DNA from: Plumapathes pennacea
Taxonomy: Eukaryota; Cnidaria; Anthozoa; Antipatharia; Myriopathidae
DNA: 64,000 nucleotides
Assembly (NCBI GenBank): GCA_964036295.1
Contig: OZ038471.1
Span: forward strand, 3,842,001-3,906,000
Direction of reading: 5' to 3'
The notes under the pieces were generated by a model. That model did not search any database. It saw only the letters and a list, made by a program, of their open reading frames with translations, and was not told the origin of the DNA. Both the position numbers and the translations under genes were made by a program. Shown piece after piece: positions 38,501-53,800 of this stretch. How positions within the stretch are numbered: position 1 is the first letter of the stretch; each line of letters opens with the position of its first letter.

Positions 38501-41500
38501 TATTCTAATTTGACTCTCTATTGAATATATACAGTTGTCGTTCAGCCAGATTATATATAGGTTCAACAATCTTAGCTATGCAAATCGTATATGATGAGGT
38601 CGTTTTGGTGCATCCCTTCAAGTGCGTACCACGATTTCTGTAAGTACTAAAAGGGATGCATCAAAACGACCTTTATGTTAGCAAGCCTTCTATAGTGATA
38701 GCACGGTTAAAAAATTTAACTACAATAATTAATTATTGCTAATTTGACTCGCTATTGCATATATACAGTTTTTGTTCTAAGGGAGTATAGATAGATTCAA
38801 CAACATCAGCTACGCAAATCGTATATGATGAGGTCGTTTTGGTGCATCCCTTCAAGTGCGTACCACGATTTCTGTAAGTACTAAAAGGGATGCATCAAAA
38901 CGACCTTTATGTTAGCAAGCCTTCTATAGCGATAGCACGGTTAAAAAATTGAACAACAATACTTAATTATTCTAATTTGACTCTCTATTGCATATATACA
39001 GTTGTCGTTCAGCCAGATTATACATAGGTTAAACAATCTTAGCTATGCAAATCGTATATGATGAGGTCGTTTTGGTGCATCCCTTCAAGTGCGTACCACG
39101 ACTTCTGTAAGTACTAAAAGGGATGCATCAAAACGACCTTTATGTTAGCAAGCCTTCTATAGTGATAGCACGGTTAAAAAATTTAACTACAATACTTAAT
39201 TATTGCTAATTTGACTCGCTATTGCATATATACAGTTTTTGTTCTACGGGACTATAGATAGATTCAACAACATGAGCTACGCAAATCGTATGTGATGAGG
39301 TCGTTTTGGTGCATCCCTTCAAGTGCGTACAACGATTTCTGTAAGTACTAAAAGGGATGCATCAAAACGACCTTTATGTTAGCAAGCCTTCTATAGCGAT
39401 AGCACGGTTAAAAAATTAAACAACAATACTTAATTATTCTAATTTGACTCTCTATTGCATATATACAGTTGTCGTTCAGCCAGATTATATATAGGTTCAA
39501 CAATCTTAGCTATGCAAATCGTATATGATGAGGTCGTTTTGGTGCATCCCTTCAAGTGCGTACCACGATTTCTGTAAGTACTAAAAGGGATGCATCAAAA
39601 CGACCCTTATGTTAGCAAGCCTTCTATAGTGATAGCACGGTTAAAAAATTTAACTACTATACTTAATTATTGTTAATTTGACTCGCTATTGCATATATAC
39701 AGTTTTTGTTCTACGGGACTATAGATAGATTCAACAACATCAGCTATGTAAATCGTATATGATGAGGTCGTTTTGGTGCATCCCTTCAAGTGCGTACCAC
39801 GATTTCTGTAAGTACTAAAAGGGATGCATCAAAACGACCTTTATGTTAGCAAGCCTTCTATAGCGATAGCACGGTTAAAAAATTAAACAACAATACTTAA
39901 TTATTCTAATTTGACTCTCTATTGCATATATACAGTTGTCGTTCAGCCGGACTATATATAGGTTCAACAATCTTAGCTATGCAAATCGTATATCATGAGG
40001 TCGTTTTGGTGCATCCCTTCAAGTGCGTACCACGATTTCTGTAACTACTAAAAGGGATGCATCAAAACGACCTTTTTGTTAGCAAGCCTTCTATAGCGAT
40101 AGCACGGTTAAAAAATTTAACTACAATACTTAATTATTGCTAATTTGACTCGCTATTGCGTATATACAGTTTTTGTTCTACGGAACTATAGATAAATTCA
40201 ACAACATCAGCTATGCAAATCATATATGATGAGGTCGTTTTGGTGCATCCCTTCAAGTGCGTACCACGATTTCTGTAAGTACTAAAAGGGATGCATCAAA
40301 ACGACCTTAATGTTAGCAAGCCTTCTATAGCGATAGCACGGTTAAAAAATTAAACAACAATACTTAATTATTCTAATTTGACTTGCTATTGCATATATAC
40401 AGTTGTCGTTCAGCCGGACTATATATAGGTTCAACAATCTTAGCTATGCAAATCGTATTTGATGAGGTCGTTTTCGTGCATCCCTTCAAGTGCGTACCAC
40501 GATTTCTGTAAGTACTAAAAGGATGCATCAAAACGACCTTTATGTTAGCAAGCCTTCTATAGTGATAGCACGGTTAAAAAATTCAACTACAATACTTAAT
40601 TATTGTTAATTTGACTCGCTATTGCATATATACAGTTGTTGTTCTGCCGGACTATATAAAGGTTCAACAACATCAGCCATGCAAATCGTATATGATGAGG
40701 TCGATTTGGTGCTTCCCTTCAAGTGCGTACCACGATTTCTGTAAGTACTAAAAGGGATGCATCAAAACGACCTGTATGTTAGAAAGCCTTCTATAGCGAT
40801 AGCACGGTTAAAAAATTAAACAACAATACGTAATTATTCTAAATTGACTCTCTATTGCATATATACAGTTGTCGTTCAGCCAGATTATATATAGGTTCAA
40901 CAATCTTAGCTATGCAAATCGTATATGATGAGGTCGTTTTGGTGCATCCCTTCAAGTGCGTACACCGATTTCTTTAAGTACTAAAAGGGATGCATCAAAA
41001 CGACCTTTATGTTAGCAAGCCTTCTATAGTGATAGCACGGTTAAAAAAATTTAACTACAATACTTAATTATTGCTAATTTGACTCGCTATTGCATATATA
41101 CAGTTTTTGTTCTACGGGACTATAGATAGATTCAACAACATCAGCTATGCAAATCGTATATGATGAGGTCGTTTTGGTGCATCCCTTCAAGTGCGTACCA
41201 CGATTTCTGTAAGTACTAAAAGGGATGCATCAAAACGACCTTTATGTTAGCAAGCCTTCTATAGCGATAGCGCGGTTAAAAAATTAAACAACAATACTTA
41301 ATTATTCTAATTTGACTCTCTATTGCATATATACAGTTGTCGTTCAGCCAGATTATATATAGGTTCAACAATCTTAGCTATGCAAATCGTATATGATGAG
41401 GTCGTTTTGGTGCATCCCTTCAAGTGCGTACCACGATTTCTGTAAGTACTAAAAGGGATGCATCAAAACGACCTTTATGTTAGCAAGCCTTCTATAGTAA

Positions 41501-44159
41501 TAGCACGGTTAAAAAATTTAACTACAATACTTAATTATTGCTAATTTGACTCGCTATTGCATATATACAGTTTTTGTTCTAAGGGACTATAGATAGATTC
41601 AACAACATCAGCTACGCAAATCGTATATGATGAGGTCGTTTTGGTGCATCCCTTCAAGTGCGTACCACGATTTTTGTAAGTACTAAAAGGGATGCATCAA
41701 AACGACCTTTATGTTAGCAAGCCTTCTATAGCAATAGCACGGTTAAAAAATTAAACAACAATACTTAATTATTCTAATTTGACTCTCTGTTGCATATATA
41801 CAGTTGTCGTTCAGCCAGATTATATATAGGTTCAACAATCTTAGCCATGCAAATCGTATATGATGAGGTCGTTTTGGTGCATCCCTTCAAGTGCGTACCA
41901 CGATTTCTGTAAGTACTAAAAGGGATGCATCAAAACGACCCTTAAGTTAGCAAGCCTTCTATAGTGATAGCACGGTTAAAAAATTAAACTACAATACCTA
42001 ATTATTGTTAATTTGACTCTCTATTGCATATATACAGTTGTTGTTCTGCCGGACTATATATAGGTTCAACAACATCAGCTATACAAATCGTATATGATGA
42101 GGTCGTTTTGGTGCATCCCTTCAAGTGCGTACCACGATTTCTATAAGTACTAAAAGGGATGCATCAAAACGACCTTTATGTTAGCAAGCCTTCTATAGCG
42201 ATAGCACGGTTAAAAAATTAAACAACAATACTTAATTATTGCTAATTTGACTCTCTAATGCATATATACAGTTTTTGTTCTACGGGACTATAGATACATT
42301 CAACAACATCAGCTATGCAAATCGTATATGATGAGGTCGTTTTGGTGCATCCCTTCAAGTGCGTACCACGATTTCTGTAAGTACTAAAAGGGATGCATCA
42401 AAACGACCTCTATGTTAGCAAGCCTTCTATAGCGATAGCACGGTTAAAAAATTTAACTACAATACTTAATTATTGCTAATTTGACTCTCTATTGCATATA
42501 TACAGTTTTTGTTCTACGGGACTATAGATAGATTCAACAACATCAGCTATGCAAATCGTATATGATGAGGTCGTTTTGGTGCATCCCTTCAAGTGCGTAC
42601 CACGATTTCTGTAAGTACTAAAAGGGATGCATCAAAACGACCTTTATGTTAGCAAGCCTTATATAGCGATAAAAGGGTTAAAAAATTAAACAACAATACT
42701 TAATTATTCTAATTTGACTCTCTATTTCATATATACAGTTGTCGTTCAGCCGGACTATATATATATTCAACTACATCAGCTACGCAAATCGTATATGATG
42801 AGGTCGTTTTGGTGCATCCCTTCAAGTGCGTACCACGATTTCTGTAAGTACTAAAAGGGATGCAACAAAAGGACCTGTATGTTACCAAGTCTTCTATAGC
42901 GATAGCACTATTAAAAAATTTAACTACTATACTTAATTATTGCTAATTTGACTCTCTATTGCATATATACAGTTTTTGTTCTAGGGGACTATAGATAGAT
43001 TCAACAACATCAGCTATGCAAATCGTATATGATGAGGTCGTTTTGGTGCATCCCTTCAAGTGCGTACCACGATTTCTGTAAGTACTAAAAGGGATGCATC
43101 AAAACGACCTTTATGTTAGCAAGCCTTCTATAGTGATAGCACGGTTAAAAAATTTAACTACAATACTTAATTATTGCTAATTTGACTCGTTATTGCATAT
43201 ATACAGTTTTTGTTCTAAGGGAGTATAGATAGATTCAACAACATCAGCTACGCAAATCGTATATGATGAGGTCGTTTTGGTGCATCCCTTCAAGTGCGTA
43301 CCACGATTTCTGTAAGTACTAAAAGGGATGCATCAAAACGACCTTTATGTTAGCAAGCCTTCTATAGCGATAGCACGGTTAAAAAATTAAACAACAATAC
43401 TTAATTATTCTAATTTGACTCTCTATTGCATATATACAGTTGTCGTTCAGCCAGATTATATATAGGTTCAACAATCTTAGCTATGGAAATCGTATATGAT
43501 GAGGTCGTTTTGGTGCATCCCTTCAAGTGCGTACCACGATTTCTGTAAGTACTAAAAGGGATGCATCAAAACGACCTTTGTGTTAGCAAGCCTTCTATAG
43601 CGATAGCACGGTTAAAAAATTTAACTACAATACTTAATTATTGTTAATTTAACTCGCTATTGCATATATACAGTTTTTGTTCTACGGGACTATAGATAAA
43701 TTCAACAACATCAGCTAAGCAAATCGTATATGATGAGGTCGTTTTTGTGCATCCCTTCAAGTGCGTACCACGATTTCTGTAAGTACTAAAAGGGATCCAT
43801 CAAAACGACCGTTATGTTAGCAAGCCTTCTATAGCGATAGCACGGTTAAAAAATTAAACAACAATACTTAATTATTCTAATTTGACTCTCTATTGTATAT
43901 ATACAGTTGTCGTTCAGCCGGACTATTTATAGGTTCAACAATCTTAGCTACGCAAATCGTATATGATGAGGTCGTTTTGGTGCATCCCTTCAAGTGCGTA
44001 CCACGATTTCTGTAAGTACTAAAAGGGATGCATCAAAACGACCTTTATGTTAACAAGCCTTCTATAGTGATAGCACGGTTAAAAAATTCAACTACAATAC
44101 TTAATTATTGTTAATTTGACTCTCTATTGCATATATACAGTTGTTGTTCTGCCGGACTA

Positions 44160-47100
44160 TATATAAGTTCAACAACATCAGCTATACAAATCGTATATGA
44201 TGAGGTCGTTTTGGTGCATCCCTTCAAGTGCGTACCACGATTTCTGTAAGTACTAAAAGGGATGCATCAAAACGACCTTTATGTTAGCAAGCCTTCTATA
44301 GCGATAGCACGGTTAAAAAACTAAACAACAATACTTAATTATTGCTAATTTGACTCTCTATTGCATACATACAATTTTTGTTCTACGGGACTATAGATAC
44401 ATTCAACAACATCAGCTATGCAAATCGTATATGATGAGGTCGTTTTGGTGCATCCCTTCAAGTGCGTACCACGATTTCTGTAAGTACTAAAAGGGATGCA
44501 TCAAAACGACCTTTATGTTAGGAAGCCTTCTATAGCGATAGCACGGATAAATAATTTAACTACAATACTTAATTATTGCTAATTTGACTCGCTTTTGCAT
44601 ATATACAGTTTTTGTTCTACGGGACTATAGATAGATTCAACAACATCAGCTATGCAAATCGTATATGATGAGGTCGTTTTGGTGCATCCCTTCAAGTGCG
44701 TACCACGATTTCTGTAAGTACTAAAAGGGATGCATCAAAACGACCTTTATGTTAGCAAGCCTTATATAGCGATAACAAGGTTAAAAAATTAAACAAGAAT
44801 AATAAATTATTCTAATTTGACTCTGTATTTCATATATACAGTTGTCGTTCAGCCGGACTATATATATATTCAACTACATCAGCTACGCAAATCGTATATG
44901 ATGAGGTCGTTTTGGTGCATCCCTTCAAGAGCGTACCACGATTTCTGTAAGTACTAAAAGGGATGCATCAAAACGACCTGTATGTTAGCAAGCCTTTTAT
45001 AGCGATAGCACGGTTAAAAAATTAAACAACAATACTTAATTATTCTAATTTGACTCTCTATTGCATATATACAGTTGTCGTTCAGCCAGATTATATATAG
45101 GTTCAACAATCTTAGCTATGCAAATCGTAAATGATGAGGTCGTTTTGGTGCATCCCTTCAAGTGCGTACCACGATTTCTGTAAGTACTAAAAGGGATGCA
45201 TCAAAACGACCTTTATGTTAGCAAGCCTTCTATAGTGATAGCACGGTTAACAAATTTAACTACTATACTTAATTATTGCTAATTTGACTCGCTTTTGCAT
45301 ATATACAGTTTTTGTTCTAAAGGACTATAGAAAGATTCAACAACATCAGCTACGCAAATCGTATATGATGAGGTCGTTTTGGTGCATCCCTTCAAGTGCG
45401 TACCACGATTTATGTAAGTACTAAAAGGGATGCATCAAAACGACCTTTATGTTAGCAAGCCTTCTATAACGATAGCACGGTTAAAAAATTTAACTACAAT
45501 ACTTAATTATTGCTAATTTGACTCGCTATTGCATATATACTGTTTTTGTTCTACGGGACTATAGATACATTAAACAACATCAGCTATGCTAATCGTATAT
45601 GATGAGGTCGTTTTGGTGCATCCCTTCAAGTGCGTACCACGATTTCTGTAAGTACTAAAAGGGATGCATCAAAACGACCTTTATGTTAGCAAGCCTTATA
45701 TAGCGATAACACGGATAAAAATTAAACAACAATACTTAATTATTCTAATTTGACTCTCTATTTCATATATACAGTTGTCGTTCAGCCGGACTATCTATGT
45801 ATTCAACAACATCAGCTACGCAAATCGTATATGATGAGGTCGTTTTGGTGCATCCCTTCAAGTGCGTACCACGATTTCTGTAAGTACTAAAAGGGATGCA
45901 TCAAAACGACCTGTATGTTAGCTAGCCTTCTATAGCGATAACACGGTTAAAAAATTTAACTACTATACTTAATTATTGTTAATTTGACTCGCTATTGCAT
46001 ATATACAGTTTTTGTTCTACGAAACTATAGATAGATTCAACAACATCAGCTATGCAAATCGTATATGATGAGGTCGTTTTGGTACATCCCTTCAAGTGCG
46101 TACCACGATTTCTGTAAGTACTAAAAGGGATGCATCAAAACGACCTTTATGTTAGCAAGCCTTCTATACCGATAGCACGGTTAAAAAATTAAACAACAAT
46201 ACTTAATTATTCTAATTTGACTCTCTATTGCATATATACAGTTGTCGTTCAGCCGGAATATATATAGGTTCAACAATCTTAGCTATGCAAATCGTATATG
46301 ATGAGGTCGTTTTGGTGCATCCCTTCAAGTGCGTACCACGATTTCTGTAAGTACTAAAAGGGATGCATCAAATCGACCTTTATGTTAACAAGCCTTCTAC
46401 AGTGATAGCACGGTTAAAAAATTCAACTACAATACTTAATTATTGCTAATTGGACTCGCTATTGCATATATACAGTTTTTGTTCTACGGGACTATAGATA
46501 GATTCAACAACATCAGCTATGCAAGTCGTATATGATGAGGTCGTTTTGGTGCATCCCTTCAAGTGCGTACCACGATTTCTGTAAGTACTAAAAGGGATGC
46601 ATCAAAACGACCTTTATGTTAGCAAGCCTTCTATAGCGATAGCACGGTTAAAAAATTAAACAACAATACTTAATTATTCTAATTTGACTCTCTATTGCAT
46701 ATACACAGTTGTCGTTCAGCCGGACTATATATAGGTTCAACAATCTTAGCTATGCAAATCGTATATGATGAGGTCGTTTTGGTACATCCATTCAAGTGCG
46801 TACCACGGTTTCTGTAAGTACTAAAAGGGATGCATCAAAACGACCTTTATGTTAACAAGCCTTCTATAGTGATAGCACGGTTAAAAAATTCAACTACAAT
46901 ACTTAATTATTGCTAATTTGACTCGCTATTGCATATATACAGTTTTTGTTCTACGGGACTATAGATAGATTCAACAACATCAGCTATGCAAATCGTATAT
47001 GATTAGGTCGTTTTGGTGCATCCCTTCAAGTGCGTACCACGATTTTTGTAAGTACTAAAAGGGATGCATCAAAACGACCTGTATGTTAGCAAGCCTTCTA

Positions 47101-50100
47101 TAGCGATAGCACGGTTAAAAAATTTAACTACAATACTTAATTATTGTTAATTTGACTCTTTATTGCATATATACAGTTGTTGTTCTGCCGGACTATATAT
47201 AAGTTCAACAACATCAGCTATGCAAATCGTATATGATGAGGTCGTTTTGGTGCATCCCTTCAAGTGCGTACCACGATTTCTGTAAGTACTAAAAGGAATG
47301 CATCAAAACGACCTTTATGTTAGCAAGCCTTCTATAGCGATAGCACGGTTAAAAAACTAAACAACAATACTTAATTATTGCTAATTTGACTCTCTATTGC
47401 ATACATACAATTTTTGTTCTACGGGACTATAGATACATTCAACAACATCAGCTATGCAAATCGTATATGATGAGGTCGTTTTGGTGCATCCCTTCAAGTG
47501 CGTACCACGATTTCTGTAAGTACTAAAAGGGATGCATCAAAACGACCTTTATGTTAGGAAGCCTTCTATAGCGATAGCACGGATAAATAATTTAACTACA
47601 ATACTTAATTATTGCTAATTTGACTCGCTATTGCATATATACAGTTTATGTTCTACGGGACTATAGATAGATTCAACAACATCAGCTATGCAAATCGTAT
47701 ATGATGAGGTCGTTTTAGTGCATCCCTTCAAGTGCGTACCACGATTTCTGTAAGTACTAAAAGGGATGCATCAAAACGACCTTTATGTTAGCAAGCCTTA
47801 TATAGCGATAACAAGGTTAAAAAATTAAACAACAATAATAAATTATTCTAATTTGACTCTCTATTTCATATATACAGTTGTCGTTCAGCCGGACTATATA
47901 TATATTCAACTACATCAGCTACGCAAATCGTATATGATGAGGTCGTTTTGGTGCATCCCTTCAAGAGCGTACCACGATTTCTGTAAGTACTAAAAGGGAT
48001 GCATCAAAACGACCTGTATGTTAGCAAGCCTTTTATAGCGATAGCACGGTTAAAAAATTAAACAACAATACTTAATTATTCTAATTTGACTCTCTATTGC
48101 ATATATACAGTTGTCGTTCAGCCAGATTATATATAGGTTCAACAATCTTAGCTATGCAAATCGTATATGATGAGGTCGTTTTAGTGCATCCCTTCAAGTG
48201 CGTACCACGATTTCTGTAAGTACTAAAAGGGATGCATCAAAACGACCTTTATGTTAGCAAGCCTTATATAGCGATAACAAGGTTAAAAAATTAAACAACA
48301 ATAATAAATTATTCTAATTTGACTCTCTATTTCATATATACAGTTGTCGTTCAGCCGGACTATATATATATTCAACTACATCAGCTACGCAAATCGTATA
48401 TGATGAGGTCGTTTTGGTGCATCCCTTCAAGAGCGTACCACGATTTCTGTAAGTACTAAAAGGGATGCATCAAAACGACCTGTATGTTAGCAAGCCTTTT
48501 ATAGCGATAGCACGGTTAAAAAATTAAACAACAATACTTAATTATTCTAATTTGACTCTCTATTGCATATATACAGTTGTCGTTCAGCCAGATTATATAT
48601 AGGTTCAACAATCTTAGCTATGCAAATCGTAAATGATGAGGTCGTTTTGGTGCATCCCTTCAAGTGCGTACCACGATTTCTGTAAGTACTAAAAGGGATG
48701 CATCAAAACGACCTTTATGTTAGCAAGCCTTCTATAGTGATAGCACGGTTAACAAATTTAACTACTATACTTAATTATTGCTAATTTGACTCGCTTTTGC
48801 ATATATACAGTTTTTGTTCTAAAGGACTATAGAAAGATTCAACAACATCAGCTACGCAAATCGTATATGATGAGGTCGTTTTGGTGCATCCCTTCAAGTG
48901 CGTACCACGATTTATGTAAGTACTAAAAGGGATGCATCAAAACGACCTTTATGTTAGCAAGCCTTCTATAGCGATAGCACGGTTAAAAAATTTAACTACA
49001 ATACTTAATTATTGCTAATTTGACTCGCTATTGCATATATACTGTTTTTGTTCTACGGGACTATAGATACATTAAACAACATCAGCTATGCTAATCGTAT
49101 ATGATGAGGTCGTTTTGGTGCATCCCTTCAAGTGCGTACCACGATTTCTGTAAGTACTAAAAGGGATGCATCAAAACGACCTTTATGTTAGCAAGCCTTA
49201 TATAGCGATAACACGGATAAAAATTAAACAACAATACTTAATTATTCTAATTTGACTCTCTATTTCATATATACAGTTGTCGTTCAGCCGGACTATCTAT
49301 GTATTCAACAACATCAGCTACGCAAATCGTATATGATGAGGTCGTTTTGGTGCATCCCTTCAAGTGCGTACCACGATTTCTGTAAGTACTAAAAGGGATG
49401 CATCAAAACGACCTGTATGTTAGCTAGCCTTCTATAGTGATAACACGGTTAAAAAATTTAACTACTATACTTAATTATTGTTAATTTGACTCGCTATTGC
49501 ATATATACAGTTTTTGTTCTACGGAACTATAGATAGATTCAACAACATCAGCTATGCAAATCGTATATGATGAGGTCGTTTTGGTACATCCCTTCAAGTG
49601 CGTACCACGATTTCTGTAAGTACTAAAAGGGATGCATCAAAACGACCTTTATGTTAGCAAGCCTTCTATACCGATAGCACGGTTAAAAAATTAAACAACA
49701 AAACTTAATTATTCTAATTTGACTCTCTATTGCATATATACAGTTGTCGTTCAGCCGGAATATATATAGGTTCAACAATCTTAGCTATGCAAATCGTATA
49801 TGATGAGGTCGTTTTGGTGCATCCCTTCAAGTGCGTACCACGATTTCTGTAAGTACTAAAAGGGATGCATCAAATCGACCTTTATGTTAACAAGCCTTCT
49901 ACAGTGATAGCACGGTTAAAAAATTCAACTACAATACTTAATTATTGCTAATTGGACTCGCTATTGCATATATACAGTTTTTGTTCTACGGGACTATAGA
50001 TAGATTCAACAACATCAGCTATGCAAGTCGTATATGATGAGGTCGTTTTGGTGCATCCCTTCAAGTGCGTACCACGATTTCTGTAAGTACTAAAAGGGAT

Positions 50101-50870
50101 GCATCAAAACGACCTTTATGTTAGCAAGCCTTCTATAGCGATAGCACGGTTAAAAAATTAAACAACAATACTTAATTATTCTAATTTGACTCTCTATTGC
50201 ATATACACAGTTGTCGTTCAGCCGGACTATATATAGGTTCAACAATCTTAGCTATGCAAATCGTATATGATGAGGTCGTTTTGGTACATCCATTCAAGTG
50301 CGTACCACGGTTTCTGTAAGTACTAAAAGGGATGCATCAAAACGACCTTTATGTTAACAAGCCTTCTATAGTGATAGCACGGTTAAAAAATTCAACTACA
50401 ATACTTAATTATTGCTAATTTGACTCGCTATTGCATATATACAGTTTTTGTTCTACGGGACTATAGATAGATTCAACAACATCAGCTATGCAAATCGTAT
50501 ATGATTAGGTCGTTTTGGTGCATCCCTTCAAGTGCGTACCACGATTTCTGTAAGTACTAAAAGGGATGCATCAAAACGACCTGTATGTTAGCAAGCCTTC
50601 TATAGCGATAGCACGGTTAAAAAATTTAACTACAATACTTAATTATTGTTAATTTGACTCTTTATTGCATATATACAGTTGTTGTTCTGCCGGACTATAT
50701 ATAAGTTCAACAACATCAGCTATGCAAATCGTATATGATGAGGTCGTTTTGGTGCATCCCTTCAAGTGCGTACCACGATTTCTGTAAGTACTAAAAGGGA
50801 TGCATCAAAACGACCTTTATGTTAGCAAGCCTTCTATAGCGATAGCACGGTTAAAAAATTTAACAACAAT
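44160..50870 (+). repeat. Large recent segmental duplication within the array (13-15 monomers)
   Basis: GCACGGATAAATAATTTAAC occurs at about 44541 and 47577 (offset 3036 bp, 13 monomers). ACACGGATAAAAATTAAAC occurs at about 45710 and 49212 (offset 3502 bp, 15 monomers). The 466-bp difference is one extra dimer duplicated between 47.8 and 48.5 kb (ACAAGGTTAAAAAATTAAAC at 47811 and 48277). The copies share rare variants such as CTATCTATGTATTC and CATGCAAGTCGTATATG-like changes and appear about 99 percent identical, the youngest large duplication I can see here. Confidence 0.85.
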
Positions 50871-53800
50871 ACTTAATTATTGCTAATCTGACTCGCTATT
50901 GCATATATACAGTTGTCGTTCAGCCAGACTATAAACAGATTCAACAACATCAGCTATACAAATCATATATGATGAGGTCGTTTTGGTGCATCCCTTCAAG
51001 TGCGTACCACGATTTCTGTAAGTACTAAAAGGGATGCATCAAAAGGACCTGTATGTTAGCAAGCCTTCTGCAGTGATGGCACGGTTAAAAAATTTAACTA
51101 CAATACTTAATTATTGTTAATTTGACTCGCTATTGCATATATACAGTTGTTGTTCTACGGGACTATAGATAGATTAAACAACATCAGCTACGCAAATCGT
51201 ATATGATGAGGTCGTTTTGGTGCATCCCTTCAAGTGCGTTCCACGATTTCTGTAAGTACTAAAAGGAATGCATCAAAACGACCTTTATGTTAGCAAGCCT
51301 TATATAGCGATAGCACGGTTAAAATATTAAACAACAATAGTTAATTATTCTAATTTGATTCTCTATTACATATATACAGTTGTCGTTCAGCCGGACCATA
51401 TATAGGTTCAACAATCTTAGCTACGCAAATCGTATATGATGAGGTCGATTTGGCGCATCCCTTCAAGTGCGTACCACGATTTCTGTAAGTACTAAAAGGG
51501 ATGCATCAAAACGACCTTTAGGTTAGCAAGCTTTCTATAGTGATAGCACGGTTAAAAAATTTAACTACTATACTTAATTTTTGTTAATTTGACTCTCTAT
51601 TATATATATACAGTTTTTGTTCTACGGAACTATAGATAGATTCAACAACATCAGCTATGCAAATCATTTATGTTGAGGTCGTTTTGGTGCATCCCTTCAA
51701 GTGCGTACCACGATTTCTGTAAGTACTAAAAGGGATGCATCAAAACGACCTTTATGTTAGCAAGCCTTATACAGCGATAGCACGGTTAAAATATTAAACA
51801 ACAATAATTAATTATTCTAATTTGACTCTCTATTGCATATATACAGTTTTTCTTCTACGGGACTATAGATAGATTCAACAACATCAGCTACGCAAATCGT
51901 ATATGATGAGGTCGTTTTGGTGCATCCCTTCAAGTGCGTACCACGATTTCTGTAAGTACTAAAAGGAATGCATCAAAACGACCTTTATGTTAGCAAGCCT
52001 TCTATAGCGATAGCACGGTTAAAAAATTAAACAACAATACTTAATTATTCTAATTTGACTCTCTATTGCATATATACAGTTGTCGTTCAGCCGGACTATA
52101 TATAGGTTCAACAATCTTAGCTATGCAAATCGTATATGATGAGGTCGTTTTGGTGCATCCCTTCAAGTGCGTACCACGATTTCTGTAAGTACTAAAAGGG
52201 ATGCATCAAAACGACCTTTATGTTAGCAGGCCTTCTATAGTGATAGCACGGTTAAAAAATTTAACTACTATACTTAATTATTGTTAATTTGACTCTCCAT
52301 TGCATATATACAGTTTTTGTTTTACGGAACTATAGATAGATTCAACAACATCAGCTATGCAAATCGTATATGATGAGGTCGTTTTGGTGCATCCCTTCAA
52401 GTGCGTACCACGATTTCTGTAAGTACTAAAAGGGATGCATCAAAACGACCTTTATGTGAGCAAGCCTTCTATAGCGATAGCACGGTTAAAAAATTAAACA
52501 ACAATACTTAATTATTCTAATTTGACTCTCTATTGCATATATACAGTTGTCGTTCAGCCGGACTATATATAGGTTCAACAATCTTAGCTATGCAAAGTGT
52601 ATATGATGAGGTCGTTTTGGTGCATCCCTTCAAGTGCGTACCACGATTTCTGTAAGTACTAAAAGGGATGCATCAAAACGACCTTTATGTTAGCTAGCTT
52701 TCTATAGTGATAGCACGGTTAAAAAATTTAACTACTATACTTAATTATTGTTAATTTGACTCTCTATTGCATATATACAGTTTTTGTTCTACGGAACTAT
52801 AGATAGATTCAACAACATCAGCTATGCAAATCGTATATGATGAGGTCGTTTTGGTGCATCCCTTCAAGTGCGTACCACGATTTCTGTAAGTACTAAAAGG
52901 GATGCATCAAAACGACCTTGATGTGAGCAAGCCTTCTATAGCGATAGCACGGTTAAAAAATTAAACAACAATACTTAATTATCCTAATTTGACTCTCTAT
53001 TGCATATATACAGTTGTCGTTCAGCCGGACTATATATAGGTTCAACAATCTTAGCTATGCAAATCGTATGTGATGAGGTCGTTTTGGTACATCCCTTCAA
53101 GTGCGTACCACGATTTCTGTAAGTACTAAAAGGGATGCATCAAAACGACCTTTATGTTAAGAAGCCTTCTATAGCGATAGCACGGTTAAAAAATTCAACT
53201 ACAATACTTAATTATTGCTAATTTGACTCACTATTGCATATATACAGTTTTTGTTCTACGGAACAAAAGATAAATTCAACAACATCAGCTATGCAAATCG
53301 TATATGATGAGGTCGTTTTGGTGCATCCCTTCAAGTGCGTACCACGATTTTTGTAAGTACTAAAAGGGATGCATCAAAACAACCTTTATGTTAGCAAGCC
53401 TTCTATAGTGATAGCACGGTTAAAAAATTTAACTACAATACTTAATTATTGTTAATTTGACTCTCTATTGCATATATACAGTTGTTGTTCTGCCGGACTA
53501 TAAAGAGGTTCAACAACATCAGCCATGCAAATCGTATATGATGAGGTCGTTTTGGTGCATCCCTTCAAGTGCGTACCACGATTTCTGTAAGTACTAAAAC
53601 GACCTTTATGTTAGCAAGCCTTCTATAGCGATAGCACGGTTAAAAAATTTAATTACAATACTTAATTATTGCTAATTTGACTCGCTATTGCATATATACA
53701 GTTTTTGTTCTACGGAACTATAGATAGATTCAACAACATCAGCTATGCAAATCGTATATGATGAGGTCGTTTTGGTGCATCCCTTCAAGTGCGTACCACG

